A stretch of DNA of 40,637 nt from an uncultured Collinsella sp. Lineage in GTDB: Bacteria; Actinomycetota; Coriobacteriia; Coriobacteriales; Coriobacteriaceae. A program made the translations under genes and the position numbers. The stretch is from assembly GCA_900543515.1 (NCBI GenBank), contig UQRW01000016.1, positions 1 through 40,637 on the forward strand, given 5' to 3'. Positions 17,027 through 26,258 of the stretch are shown one piece after another. Below the pieces are notes generated by a model. The model did not search any database, was not told the origin of the DNA, and saw only the letters and a program-made list of their open reading frames with translations. The stretch's first letter is position 1. The number at the start of each line of letters is the position of its first letter.

Positions 17027-17085
17027 CTAATCTCCATATCGGACTAAAATCATGGCAGCAAACCACCTTCTCATGCGAGGACTCT

Positions 17086-18108
17086 ATGACGGCAAGCGAC
17101 GCGACCGCGACAATTAAAAAGGGGAATTCGGAGCCCGGTTTCGATAAAACGGCTCAGCGCATCCTCAATCTTTTCTTTGTGCTCAACAGCTCCCCCGAAC
17201 CGCTGACGACCGAGCAGATCGTCTTGGATTCTGACCTGGGATATGGCTCGGGCAATATCGACTCGGATAAGCGCAAGTTTCGGCGCGATCGTGACAAACT
17301 GCTCGAGCGTGGCATCTTAATCAAGGAGGTTCGCCCCGCCGGTGCGCAGGAGACCGAGGAAAGCTCGTGGACAATCGACCGCGAGCACACGTTTGTTGCA
17401 GGCGGCCTCATCACCGCAGACGACGCCGATATCCTACTCAACGCCATCGACCAGACGCTAGCGGCCGGCTCTTCCACCTTTGCCGCTCCGCTTGCCGATA
17501 TTCGCTCCAAAATTGCCTACCTCACCGGCAGGACGACGGTGGACGAAGTACCGATCCGCCGCTCTCCCACCGTCGATGCGGTATGGAGCGCCTTTGCCGA
17601 GCGATGCGCGCTGCGATTTTTATATCAGAACGGACGCGGCGAGCAGAAAGAACGTACCGTCTGTGTCTACGGCATGTTCGAACGCGAGGGCGTGGCGTAC
17701 TTCTGCGGCCTCGACAATGTCACCGACGACATCAGGACATTCCGCTGCGACCGTATCGTTCGCGCATGGCGTCCTTCGAAGGCCTACGCCATCCCTGCGG
17801 ACTTCAATCTCAACGACTATCTGTTCTTTGAATTCGATTTCGCCGACCGACCGCCCGTTGCAGCCACGTTCTCGTTCGCCCCTCAGACGCAGATCGATAT
17901 GATCAACGGCCTCACGCGCGGGCGAGGTGAGCTCGCACACACCGATGCGGGATGGACCTGGACCGTTGACGTGCGTGACCTTGAAGCCGCCGCCTCATTT
18001 TGCATGGCCCACGCCATGGACGGCATGAGGCCCGTGGCCCCCAAATCGCTCAAGCAGGCGTGGAACCACCTCATAGAAAGGACGGTGCACGAGCATGCCC
18101 GTGCGTAA
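17086..18108 (+). CDS. WYL-domain transcriptional regulator 1 (PafB/PafC-like)
   Basis: 340 residues. An N-terminal winged-helix region (about 20-95; LTTEQIVLDSDLGYGS then RKFRRDRDKLLERGI) is followed by a middle helical part and a WYL domain, which in known members binds nucleic acid and switches the regulator on. The family's best-known pair, PafBC, controls a RecA-independent DNA-damage response in mycobacteria. No proteasome or pup genes are seen here. ATG start with GAGGA upstream. The 3' end overlaps the next WYL gene by 14 bp, so the two proteins probably act together as a heterodimer. Confidence 0.85.
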   Translation: MTASDATATIKKGNSEPGFDKTAQRILNLFFVLNSSPEPLTTEQIVLDSDLGYGSGNIDSDKRKFRRDRDKLLERGILIKEVRPAGAQETEESSWTIDREHTFVAGGLITADDADILLNAIDQTLAAGSSTFAAPLADIRSKIAYLTGRTTVDEVPIRRSPTVDAVWSAFAERCALRFLYQNGRGEQKERTVCVYGMFEREGVAYFCGLDNVTDDIRTFRCDRIVRAWRPSKAYAIPADFNLNDYLFFEFDFADRPPVAATFSFAPQTQIDMINGLTRGRGELAHTDAGWTWTVDVRDLEAAASFCMAHAMDGMRPVAPKSLKQAWNHLIERTVHEHARA

Positions 18109-19012
18109 ACTCACCAGCGAGCAGAGACTCTCGCGCGCCATCGACATCATGGAGGCCCTCTACGCCGCCGGCGATGGCGGCATGACACGAACCGAGATTT
18201 GCAGCCGCTTTGACATCACGGGGGCGTCGCTCGACGAGATTCTCGAGATCGTCTCGACGCTCGCGGACCGAGAATCGGGCGCGCGCATCATCTGCGAATG
18301 CCGCGGCGAGCGCGTGGCCCTCACTGGTGACGCCGGGCGCGTGCTACCGTTGCGCCTGAGTGCCGCCGAGGGCGCCGTGCTCAACCATGAACTTGAATCG
18401 TTGGGGATCGAGCCGCAGACGGCAGCTCGGATTCGACATGCCCTTCTGCCCGAAGAGCTCGGCTATAACCAGCGCGTCTTTGACACCGTCAACCACGGGT
18501 CGCACTGGCAGCAGCTGAGCTGCGCCATTCGGGACGGTGTTCGTTGCCGCATCTCGTATCGCTCGATGGACGATGCGCGGCCACGCGAGCGTCTGGTCGA
18601 CCCCTTGCGCATTACGGCAAACGGCGACCAAACATACCTGATTGCCTGGGACATCGCGATCGATGAGCAGCGCACCTATCGCATGGATAAAATCGAGGGA
18701 CTCACCTTGACGGAAGACTCCGTCGTGCCTCACACACCGGGCGTCGCATCCCTCCACGATTCCCTTGCCCGGACGCAGCGTAGCGCAAAGCTCTTGATGC
18801 CATTCGATATGGCGGAGCATCTGGACTGGGCCGGCATCACCCTAATCGAGCGCAGCGGGGCAGACATGGCAACGGTAACCGTGCATTACGGCTCCGAGCG
18901 TTGGCTACTGAGCCAGGTAATCGCAGCGGGCGGAGCCATCCGCATCTTGGATGACCCCGCCCTGTCAAAGCGTCTGTGCGATATGGCAAAAACCCTCGTC
19001 TGTCCGCTTTAG
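18095..19012 (+). CDS. WYL-domain transcriptional regulator 2 (PafB/PafC-like)
   Basis: 305 residues. N-terminal helix-turn-helix (about 8-75; MTRTEICSRFDITGASLDEI) is followed by a WYL core with ISYRSMDD, RERLVDPLRI and the family's YLIAWD / RTYRMDKIEGL pattern. Tandem overlap with regulator 1 supports a paired PafB/PafC-like unit. Its last four bases overlap the 3' end of the converging DinG-type gene. That neighbour is a DNA-repair helicase, which fits a damage-response role, though convergent position alone is weak evidence. Confidence 0.85.
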   Translation: MPVRKLTSEQRLSRAIDIMEALYAAGDGGMTRTEICSRFDITGASLDEILEIVSTLADRESGARIICECRGERVALTGDAGRVLPLRLSAAEGAVLNHELESLGIEPQTAARIRHALLPEELGYNQRVFDTVNHGSHWQQLSCAIRDGVRCRISYRSMDDARPRERLVDPLRITANGDQTYLIAWDIAIDEQRTYRMDKIEGLTLTEDSVVPHTPGVASLHDSLARTQRSAKLLMPFDMAEHLDWAGITLIERSGADMATVTVHYGSERWLLSQVIAAGGAIRILDDPALSKRLCDMAKTLVCPL

Positions 19013-21903
19013 CGCCGCCGCTCGTGACGTGCGCGCCACAGTTGCAGATAGTGACCGATCTGCGCCGATTCGATGCGCTGGTAGGAGCTCGTGGGCAGCG
19101 ACGTTAAGAACTTCTTTCCGTAGCCCTTCGTCACCAGGCGCGGGTCGGCCAGAATCAGCACGCCGCAATCGGTCGACGAGCGGATAAGGCGGCCGGCCGC
19201 CTGCTTGACCTCGAGCACCGCCTCGGGCAGCGAATAGCGCGCCCAAGCGCGGTCTTCGCGCAGGTTGCGCTCGCACGAGAGCGGGTCCGTGGGACTCGAG
19301 AACGGCAGCTTGGGAATGATGACGCAGCGCAGCGTCTCGCCGCTGGCGTCGAACCCCTCCCAGAAGGCCTTAAGCGCAAAAAGCGATGAAGTCGGCTCGT
19401 TGATAAACCGATCGCGCAGGCGACGAGGAGATGAGTTGCGCTGCTGGCAGTTGAGCTCCAGACCCGCACGGGCCATCTTGGGCTCAACGCGGGCGTACAG
19501 GTCTTCCATGTCGCGCCGATTGGTGAACAGTGTGAGCACCGATCCGTCCATGGCAAGATGGGCGTCGACCAGCACGCGCTCGAGCGCCGTAAGATAGCTC
19601 TCGCGATCGCGCGGATCGGGGATATCGCCCGCAACGACTACAGCCATGTTCGAATCGAAGTCGTAGCTCGAGTCCAAGTGCAGCGATGAGGATGTTGAAG
19701 CGCCGATGCGATCGAGGCCGACCGCGTGGTTAAAGTGTTCGAAGCTTTTGGACACCGTCATGGTCGCCGAGGCAAAGATAGCCGTGTGAACCTCGGGCAG
19801 CCACTCGGTTGCCAAGGCCTCGCCAATGTCGATGCGCTCTGCGGTCATTGACTCTCCGCCGGCACGCAGCCTGCGATTGACCTGCAGCGAATACACGTAG
19901 TGTTCATCGGTGCCATCAATGATGAGTTTGAGGTTCTCGGCCAGCTCGTGCAGGCGGCGCGAGATATCACCCAGGTCGACAACAACCTCGGGCTTGTCGG
20001 CGGCGACGGCTTGCACCAGCGCGTCGACGCTCTTGTCAGCCTGTTCCAATACGTCGATGGCAGCGTAGGCCGACTGTAAGAAATCATGCCAGTCGTCAGA
20101 TTCGCGCAGCTCGGGGCCAATCCATAGATTGGCATTGTCATAACCCCCACGGGCACGGCGACCGAGCTCGCGAACGCCATCGAACACGTCGGCGATTGCC
20201 ATGCTCGCGCGCGCAACCATCGACGTCGCCTTGGCAGTAAGGCCCAGATAGAGCGTAGAGCCCTCGGAGGTTGCCAAATCACGGGAAACCTGGCTTAGCG
20301 CACCGGTGCTCGAGCCACCCAGACGCTCAAACAGAACGCGTGATTCGTCCGCCGATACCACGCGCGCCCACTGACGGCGTGCCTCGCGCTCGATGGAATG
20401 GGCCTCGTCGATTACCCAATGACGAATCGGAGGCAAAATCCTGCCCTCGGCCGCGACATTGCGGAACAGCAGGGAATGGTTGGTGACCACCACATCGGCA
20501 TGCGCCGCACGACGACGAGCGCCGTGGACCAAACATTTATCAGGGAAAAACGGGCAGAGGCGACGAGCACACTCGCGCGAGGCCGTCGTAAAGTCGGGGC
20601 GGTTGACGCTGCGCCACCGAATACCAAGCGAGTCGAGGTCGCCATCGGCTGATTGGCAGACGTACGCCATAATGACCGCGACCGCCGTGAGCGTGTCCGC
20701 CGGATCGCGCTTGGTGGTAATCTCGACCTGGCCGCGGCTCATGCGCTCAAGCTTGCGCAGGCATGGATAGTGGTCATACCCCTTGAGAGCGCAAAATGAC
20801 AGACCACCGCCTAGTTGCTCGGCAAGTTTTGGCAGCTCATGGTACATGAGCTGGTCTGCAAGATTGTTCGATTTGGTCGCAATACCAACCGTGATGTTGT
20901 TACGGCGTGCCGCCTCGGCAAAAGGCACCAGATAGGCCATCGATTTGCCGACGCCCGTGCCCGCCTCAATTACACGATGAGTGCCCGTGACCAGCGCATC
21001 GCGGACCTCGAGCGCCATCGCGATCTGCTCATCACGCGGCTCGTAGGTGGGATACATGCGATTGACCAGGCCACCGGGCGCATAGTCTGCCTCAATCTCC
21101 TCACGACTCGGCATCTTGAGGACCGGCAGTTCGTCGGCGTCCACCCGATCGTCGGCGCGATCGGCCTTGAGAACGTCAGCACGAGCGGCGCTGAGAGAGA
21201 AGATAGAACCAGGGTTCTGCCCTGCCAAGAATGAGAAGATAGGACGATAGGACCAAGGCACATCCGGATGCATGTCGGCTAGGCGCGCCATGAGGCCCTG
21301 AGGCAAGTCGGTGAGCGCCACGAGCAACACGCGCCATACGCCACACAGGGCGTCGACGTCAGCATTGGCACGGTGTGATACCGAGTCACAGCCAAACAGA
21401 TCGGCCATAAAAGACAACTTGTGCGAGGCCAGGCGAGGAAGCGCGATGCGCGACAGCGCCAGCGAATCGATCCAAATATCGCTCACGTTGACGCCGCCTT
21501 TGACCGACTCGATAAACGAGCGGTCGAACGTGGCGTTATGTGCGATCACCGGGCAACCACCGACAAAATCGGCGAGAGCGGCGACGGCCTCAACGGCCGA
21601 CGGGGCATCTGCCACATCGGCATTTGTAATGCTCGTGAGCTCGGTAATCTCGGCGGGAATCAGCTGTTTGGGATGCACAAAGGTATCGAAGCGGTCGACG
21701 ATCTCGCGGCCCGAAAGACGGGCCGCCGAGATCTCGATCAGCTCGTTGTCCTGCACCGAAAGACCTGTGGTCTCGGTATCGAGGACAATCACATCTTCCT
21801 CGATAAGGCCGAAGGACTGCGTTTTGGCGCGTTCGGCAAGCGTGGCATAGGAGTCGATGACAAACTGCGGCGTTCCTGACGAAACCGCGTCCTCGATTAG
21901 CAT
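19009..21903 (-). CDS. DinG-family helicase with N-terminal 3'-5' exonuclease
   Basis: 964 residues. An N-terminal DnaQ-like exonuclease (about 35-200) carries DTETTG (Asp42, Glu44), AHNATFD (Asp127) and HRANADVDAL (Asp182). The helicase part has Walker A EAGTGVGKS (313-321), four cysteines placed as in XPD/DinG iron-sulfur domains (Cys381, Cys445, Cys450, Cys457) and DEAH (499-502). The C-terminal ATPase half keeps FWEGFDASGE and QAAGRLIRS. It should be a 5'-3' superfamily-2 helicase acting on forks, D-loops or R-loops. The exonuclease fusion is the arrangement known from Firmicutes DinG. The ATG overlaps the end of ddl (ATGCTAA). Confidence 0.9.
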   Translation of the reverse strand: MLIEDAVSSGTPQFVIDSYATLAERAKTQSFGLIEEDVIVLDTETTGLSVQDNELIEISAARLSGREIVDRFDTFVHPKQLIPAEITELTSITNADVADAPSAVEAVAALADFVGGCPVIAHNATFDRSFIESVKGGVNVSDIWIDSLALSRIALPRLASHKLSFMADLFGCDSVSHRANADVDALCGVWRVLLVALTDLPQGLMARLADMHPDVPWSYRPIFSFLAGQNPGSIFSLSAARADVLKADRADDRVDADELPVLKMPSREEIEADYAPGGLVNRMYPTYEPRDEQIAMALEVRDALVTGTHRVIEAGTGVGKSMAYLVPFAEAARRNNITVGIATKSNNLADQLMYHELPKLAEQLGGGLSFCALKGYDHYPCLRKLERMSRGQVEITTKRDPADTLTAVAVIMAYVCQSADGDLDSLGIRWRSVNRPDFTTASRECARRLCPFFPDKCLVHGARRRAAHADVVVTNHSLLFRNVAAEGRILPPIRHWVIDEAHSIEREARRQWARVVSADESRVLFERLGGSSTGALSQVSRDLATSEGSTLYLGLTAKATSMVARASMAIADVFDGVRELGRRARGGYDNANLWIGPELRESDDWHDFLQSAYAAIDVLEQADKSVDALVQAVAADKPEVVVDLGDISRRLHELAENLKLIIDGTDEHYVYSLQVNRRLRAGGESMTAERIDIGEALATEWLPEVHTAIFASATMTVSKSFEHFNHAVGLDRIGASTSSSLHLDSSYDFDSNMAVVVAGDIPDPRDRESYLTALERVLVDAHLAMDGSVLTLFTNRRDMEDLYARVEPKMARAGLELNCQQRNSSPRRLRDRFINEPTSSLFALKAFWEGFDASGETLRCVIIPKLPFSSPTDPLSCERNLREDRAWARYSLPEAVLEVKQAAGRLIRSSTDCGVLILADPRLVTKGYGKKFLTSLPTSSYQRIESAQIGHYLQLWRARHERRR

Positions 21904-22862
21904 GCAATGCCCGCTCGACGAAGGCCCATACGAATCAGGCTGTCACAGACCTGCGGGAACGTCATGTCGTCGGTGTGGCGGATCTCGTCCGGATACAGCG
22001 ACGTATCGGTCATGCCGGGAATGGTATTGGTCTCGAGGATAACGGGGCCGTCCTCACTCACGATAAAGTCGCTGCGCGAGATACCCAGGCAACCGAGGGC
22101 CTTGTGAGCAGCACAGGCAAGCTCCTGAGCGCGAGCGTAATTCTCGGGTGAAATCTGCGCCGGAATGCGATGGATGTCCGTAGGGTCGACATATTTCACG
22201 TCCAGATCGTAGAACTCGCAGTCCTCGGGTTTGCGAATCTCGACAATCGGCAGAGCGCGCACGTCGTCCTCGCCGTACACACCGACGGTGATCTCGGTAC
22301 CCTCGATGCACTTCTCGACCAGCACTTTGTCGCCGTACGCAAACGCCTTGGCGATTGCCGCGGGCAGCTCGGAGGGCTCATGGACCAGGGAAATGCCATA
22401 GCTGGAACCGTTGACGGCCGGCTTCACAAAGCAGCGCTCGCCACAAACCTCGACGATATGATCGATATCGACTTCATCGCCCACCTCGAGCGCGAGGCCG
22501 GGGGCAATGGGAATGCCCGCCTTGGCGTACAGGAGCTTAGAGACCTCCTTGTCGGCACCGCAGGCGCTGGCAAGCACGCCCGAGGCCGTGTAGGGGATAC
22601 CCAGGGTCTCCATGGCGCCCTGCATGGCGCCATCCTCGCCGCCGGCACCGTGCATGGCGATAAACGCCACGTCAAAGCCGCCGGTCGCCATGGTTACCAT
22701 AAAATCATCGGCAGCCGTGTCGAGCAGCTCCACCGAAGTGTAGCCGGCCTCCTTCAAGGCAACCACGACGTTCTTTCCCGAATTGAGCGAGATCTCGCGC
22801 TCAGCGGAATGACCGCCCGCCAAGACCGCTACGTGCATGTTCTCTAGGCTTTTACCCGGCAT
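21897..22862 (-). CDS. D-alanine--D-alanine ligase (Ddl)
   Basis: 321-residue ATP-grasp enzyme that makes the D-Ala-D-Ala dipeptide for peptidoglycan. N-terminal VAVLAGGHSAEREISLNSG, central MHGAGGEDGAMQG, KPAVNGSSYGISLV (ATP-binding lid) and C-terminal ETNTIPGMT are typical. In Ddl enzymes a Tyr in the omega loop favours D-Ala; the SSYGIS segment contains Tyr, suggesting ordinary D-Ala-D-Ala rather than D-lactate specificity (inference). ATG preceded by GGAGGAG at seven bases. Overlaps the downstream helicase gene by seven bases. Confidence 0.93.
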   Translation of the reverse strand: MPGKSLENMHVAVLAGGHSAEREISLNSGKNVVVALKEAGYTSVELLDTAADDFMVTMATGGFDVAFIAMHGAGGEDGAMQGAMETLGIPYTASGVLASACGADKEVSKLLYAKAGIPIAPGLALEVGDEVDIDHIVEVCGERCFVKPAVNGSSYGISLVHEPSELPAAIAKAFAYGDKVLVEKCIEGTEITVGVYGEDDVRALPIVEIRKPEDCEFYDLDVKYVDPTDIHRIPAQISPENYARAQELACAAHKALGCLGISRSDFIVSEDGPVILETNTIPGMTDTSLYPDEIRHTDDMTFPQVCDSLIRMGLRRAGIAC

Positions 22863-22947
22863 GGGCAGACTCCTCCTCTATAATTTCTGCAGCTGATACC
22901 ATATTGTAGCGATACCCTCTACGTTTCCCCAAAATCGAAAGGCTTCC

Positions 22948-24000
22948 ATGAATCCCAGGACTAAATCTCAGGACATTCGCGACTTGAGCCAAAACGATAT
23001 TCGCGAGCTCGTGGCCGAGCTTGGCCAGCCCGCCTTCCGCGCGAAGCAGCTCATCGAATGGGTCTTTGAGAAGAACGTTTGTTCGTTTGACGATATGACC
23101 AACCTTCCCAAGGCTTTCCGCGAGCAGCTTAAAGAGGCTTTTGCCTTTGACACGCCGGCTGAACTCACCAAGCAGGTTTCCAAAGATGGCTCTCGCAAGT
23201 ATCTGCTCGAGTACCACGACGGCGTTTCCGTCGAGACCGTCGGCATGCCCCGTCGTAACAAGCTTTCCGTCTGCGTTTCCACCCAGGCAGGCTGTGGCAT
23301 GGGCTGTGCCTTTTGCGCTACCGGTCTCAACGGCCTCAAGCGCTCTCTGACCGCTCAAGAGATCGTCGACCAGGTACTTCATGTATCCAACGACTTTGGC
23401 GAGCGCGCCACGAGCGTTGTCTTCATGGGCCAGGGCGAGCCGTTTGCCAACTACGACGAGGTTCTCAAGGCGCTGCGAATCCTCAACGACCCCGATGGCA
23501 TCGGTATCGGCGCTCGTCACCTCACCGTCTCTACCAGCGGCGTTATTCCCGGTATTCGCAAATTTGCCGACATCCCCGAGCAGTTCACGCTTGCCGTTTC
23601 CCTGCATTCCGCCATCCAGTCGACGCGCAATAAGCTCATGCCCGGTGTTAAGAAGTACACGCTGCTTCGCCTTCACGAAGCGCTTCAGCTCTACACCGAG
23701 AAGACCGGCCGCCGCCCGACCTATGAGTATGCCATGATCGAAGGCGTCAACGATACGAATCCCGAAATGCAGGCGCTCTGCGACTTCTGCGAGGGAACGC
23801 TGTGCCACGTTAACCTCATTCAGCTTAACGACATCGAGGGTAGCCCGCTCAAGCCGTCGCCGATTCATAAGGTTGAGGATCTTCAGCGTCGTCTTGAGTC
23901 CCGTGGCATCGAGACCACGATTCGTAACTCCCGTGGTAACGATATTGACGCCGCTTGCGGACAGCTGAAGCAGCGCTTCAAAGTTCAGAAGAACGCATAG
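22948..24000 (+). CDS. 23S rRNA/tRNA adenine-C2 methyltransferase (RlmN)
   Basis: 350-residue radical-SAM enzyme that methylates C2 of A2503 in 23S rRNA and of A37 in some tRNAs. The CxxxCxxC motif (Cys116, Cys120, Cys123 in AGCGMGCAFCATG) binds the 4Fe-4S cluster; the near-C-terminal Cys in DAACGQLK is the expected methyl-carrying residue. Length is normal. Codon choice leans on CGT, GTT and GCT more than in neighbours. Its 3' side has a terminator and a parS-like site. It diverges from ddl with an 85-bp gap. Confidence 0.95.
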   Translation: MNPRTKSQDIRDLSQNDIRELVAELGQPAFRAKQLIEWVFEKNVCSFDDMTNLPKAFREQLKEAFAFDTPAELTKQVSKDGSRKYLLEYHDGVSVETVGMPRRNKLSVCVSTQAGCGMGCAFCATGLNGLKRSLTAQEIVDQVLHVSNDFGERATSVVFMGQGEPFANYDEVLKALRILNDPDGIGIGARHLTVSTSGVIPGIRKFADIPEQFTLAVSLHSAIQSTRNKLMPGVKKYTLLRLHEALQLYTEKTGRRPTYEYAMIEGVNDTNPEMQALCDFCEGTLCHVNLIQLNDIEGSPLKPSPIHKVEDLQRRLESRGIETTIRNSRGNDIDAACGQLKQRFKVQKNA

Positions 24001-24018
24001 GGGAGTCGCATCCCAAAA

Positions 24019-24034
24019 CGTTTCATGTGAAACA
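24019..24034. promoter_or_regulatory. parS-like site (two mismatches)
   Basis: CGTTTCATGTGAAACA differs from the parS consensus TGTTTCACGTGAAACA at positions 1 and 8, keeping GTTTCA and TGAAAC arms. It lies just after the rlmN stop, 2.1 kb from the perfect parS cluster. Confidence 0.6.
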
Positions 24035-24038
24035 TCGA

Positions 24039-24078
24039 ACGACCCCGGTTACAGAATATGCAACCGGGGTCGTTTCAT
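24039..24078 (+). terminator. rlmN terminator
   Basis: CGACCCCGGTT / AACCGGGGTCG stem (24040-24050 with 24062-24072), loop ACAGAATATGC, followed by TTTCATTT. Confidence 0.75.
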
Positions 24079-24128
24079 TTATTGACCTTAATTTTGAATC
24101 AGCTGCTACCTGTCCCATTTTTACGGCC

Positions 24129-24174
24129 AAAATAAGGGGTCCTTGTCTCATGAATCAGACAAGGACCCCTCAAA
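24129..24174 (-). terminator. Terminator of the parAB transcript
   Basis: AGGGGTCCTTGTCT (24135-24148) pairs perfectly with AGACAAGGACCCCT (24157-24170). On the minus strand TTATTTT follows. It ends the leftward rsmG/parAB/small-membrane-protein group. Confidence 0.75.
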
Positions 24175-24198
24175 ATATGCTGAGTAATTGTTAGGTAC

Positions 24199-24453
24199 CT
24201 AATAGCCTACATTTTCCCATTGGTTGCTAACCCAACTTTGGTTAATCTTGGGATTCTTCGTTACCTGAGCAGTACGCATGGCAACATCTTCGGTCATAAC
24301 ATCCATTTTCTTTTTGGAAGTATCGACGATATCTTGCGCGCCACGAAGCAAACGACCTCGCAGTTCATCGTCTGTCGCGATCTTATAGCCAGCAAAGGCA
24401 CCAGCCACGACAGTCGTAGCCAATGCAATCGCTGTTAAAATCTTATTCCTCAT
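24199..24453 (-). CDS. Small membrane protein coupled to parB
   Basis: 84 residues with one N-terminal hydrophobic segment (about 5-24, ending AGAFAGYKI), then a charged helical region (ELRGRLLRGAQDIVDTSKKKMD). The layout resembles YtxH-type small membrane proteins, but the match is not firm. ATG with AAGGAGG five bases upstream. The start lies inside the end of parB (11-bp overlap), so it is translated with parB. Function unknown. The gene ends within a 12-bp palindrome (24191-24202). Confidence 0.75.
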   Translation of the reverse strand: MRNKILTAIALATTVVAGAFAGYKIATDDELRGRLLRGAQDIVDTSKKKMDVMTEDVAMRTAQVTKNPKINQSWVSNQWENVGY

Positions 24454-25348
24454 CTTGGCCTCCTTGATCAAACTGAATCATTTCGCCAAGAATACGAGAG
24501 AGCTCTTCCTCGTCTTTAAACTCAATCTCAATCTTATTCTTTCCACGCGAGCTCTTCACACGCACGTTGGTATTAAATACCTGACGAAGTACACGGGCAG
24601 CCTTTTTAAAAGACTGAGGCGTTGCAGGTCTCGGCGTCTTAGGTGTCTCTCCGGCAGAAAACAACGGAGCAAGATTTTCTGTCGCTCTTACGGAAAGGCC
24701 CTCTGCAACAACTTTCTCTGCAAGTCGAATACGCGCGTCTTCATAGGGAACCGCAAGAATCGCACGTGCATGACCAGCAGTAAGTTTGCCCTCAAAAATC
24801 ATCTGCTGAACTACTTCGGGGAGATCGAGCAGACGCAGTGAGTTTGTAATTGCAGAGCGTGACTTGCTTACTGCCTTCGACAATGCCTCTTGGGTCATAC
24901 CGCTGGCATCGATAAGCTGACGATAGCCCTTGGCCTCTTCGACGGGATTCAGATCAGAACGCTGAAGGTTTTCGATAAGAGCAAGAGCAAGCATCTCTTC
25001 ATCATTTACCTCTTTAATGATGACTGGCAATTCTTCAAGGCCAGCAAGCTTTGACGCCTGGTAACGACGCTCACCAGCGATGATCTCATAGCCGTTTCCA
25101 TGCTTGCGAACCAAAAGCGGCTGCAAAACGCCATGTTCTTGGATTGACTCGCTCAACTCGCGAAGTTCGGTTTCGTTAAAGTGAATTCGCGGCTGGTTAG
25201 GGTTGGGAACAATATCCTCAATAGGTAGTTTCGTTTCAGATGCAGCCTTTGACGCGGATGCAGCCGAACCACCGGTCTCATACTCGGCCTCTGAGACCAA
25301 AGCATTGAGTCCACGTCCCAATCCACCACGTTTCTTTACACTAGGCAC
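24443..25348 (-). CDS. Chromosome-partitioning protein ParB
   Basis: 301 residues. ParB clamps onto parS, spreads along DNA by CTP hydrolysis and loads condensin near the origin. N-terminal GLGRGLNAL (ParA-stimulating end), the nuclease-like CTP-binding region with IVPNPNQPR and AGERRYQASKLAGL, then a helix-turn-helix (TQEALSKAVSKSRSAITNSLRLL) cited in two parts, around residues 150-175, and a C-terminal dimerisation domain. Starts with GTG overlapping the last eight bases of parA. Four parS or parS-like sites are present in this window. Confidence 0.95.
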   Translation of the reverse strand: MPSVKKRGGLGRGLNALVSEAEYETGGSAASASKAASETKLPIEDIVPNPNQPRIHFNETELRELSESIQEHGVLQPLLVRKHGNGYEIIAGERRYQASKLAGLEELPVIIKEVNDEEMLALALIENLQRSDLNPVEEAKGYRQLIDASGMTQEALSKAVSKSRSAITNSLRLLDLPEVVQQMIFEGKLTAGHARAILAVPYEDARIRLAEKVVAEGLSVRATENLAPLFSAGETPKTPRPATPQSFKKAARVLRQVFNTNVRVKSSRGKNKIEIEFKDEEELSRILGEMIQFDQGGQDEE

Positions 25349-26141
25349 GCTTGATCACCTCTTTTGCAAGGTTCATATACGCTTTTGCACCCTTATTTTG
25401 AGGTGCATAGGTAATTACCGGTTCTCCAAAAGACGGTGCTTCGGAGATTTTAACCGTACGGGGGATCAGCGTCTTAAACGCCTTGTCACCAAAGTACGAT
25501 TGAACCTCCTCAACAACCTGATTCGATAGAGAAGTACGCGAGTCATACATGGTCATAAGCACACCATAGGTGTCTAAGCCCTTGTTCAGACGTGATTTAA
25601 CCATCTTCATTGACTCAAGCAGCTTCGTAACGCCCTCGAGTGCATAATACTCGCACTGGATCGGAATCAAAACGCTGTCTGCCGCGGTCAAGGCGTTGAT
25701 AGTAAGCAGGCCGAGCGAAGGGGGACAGTCAATGAAAATAAAATCGAACTCGTCCTGAATCGGCTCAAGCAAATCTTTGAGGCGGGTTTCACGAGCGATT
25801 GCGCTTACGAGCTCAATTTCCGCGCCTGCAAGCTGAATTGTAGCCGGAATTACGAATACCTTTTTGCAATTTGTATCAAGAACAAGCGATTCTGCCGGCA
25901 CATCATTCAACAATGCATCATAGATGCAGTGATCAAGGTCTTCTTTTTCAATTCCGAATCCACTGGTGCTGTTTCCCTGCGGATCAAAATCGACAATCAG
26001 TGTCTTACGACCCTGCTCGCCCAGTGCCGCCGCAAGGTTTACAGCCGTCGTTGACTTACCAACGCCGCCTTTTTGATTGATAATTGCAATGATACGCGTG
26101 TCTTTTGCGCTCTTAGAACGCTTAACGTCGCGAAATCCCAC
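25341..26141 (-). CDS. Chromosome-partitioning ATPase ParA (Soj)
   Basis: 266-residue Walker-type ATPase that binds the nucleoid and moves ParB-parS complexes. Deviant Walker A INQKGGVGKSTTAVNLA (about 21-37) with the signature lysine, Walker B FIFIDCPPSLG, and the C-terminal IPRTVKISEAPSFG typical of chromosomal Soj/ParA. Starts with GTG preceded by AGGAGGG. There is no N-terminal DNA-binding extension as in plasmid type Ia ParA. The upstream gap holds three parS sites, which suggests ParB feedback on this operon. Confidence 0.95.
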   Translation of the reverse strand: MGFRDVKRSKSAKDTRIIAIINQKGGVGKSTTAVNLAAALGEQGRKTLIVDFDPQGNSTSGFGIEKEDLDHCIYDALLNDVPAESLVLDTNCKKVFVIPATIQLAGAEIELVSAIARETRLKDLLEPIQDEFDFIFIDCPPSLGLLTINALTAADSVLIPIQCEYYALEGVTKLLESMKMVKSRLNKGLDTYGVLMTMYDSRTSLSNQVVEEVQSYFGDKAFKTLIPRTVKISEAPSFGEPVITYAPQNKGAKAYMNLAKEVIKRA

Positions 26142-26180
26142 GGTCCCTCCTGGTGTGTATTGAAGCTGTCAAACGGAGGA

Positions 26181-26196
26181 TGTTTCACGTGAAACA
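26181..26196. promoter_or_regulatory. parS site 1
   Basis: TGTTTCACGTGAAACA, a perfect match to the 16-bp parS consensus, 40 bp upstream of parA. Confidence 0.95.
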
Positions 26197-26219
26197 TTCC
26201 GATTCAATATCAACCGCCA

Positions 26220-26235
26220 TGTTTCACGTGAAACA
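26220..26235. promoter_or_regulatory. parS site 2
   Basis: TGTTTCACGTGAAACA, perfect, starting exactly 39 bp after site 1. Confidence 0.95.
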
Positions 26236-26258
26236 CTGCAAGTTGTTAGTATCTATTA

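Noticed and set aside
26142..26180. TTGACA near 26165-26170 (minus) as the parAB -35 box
   Set aside because: It lies too close to the parA start to leave room for a -10 and leader; no convincing -10 was found at 16-18 bp.
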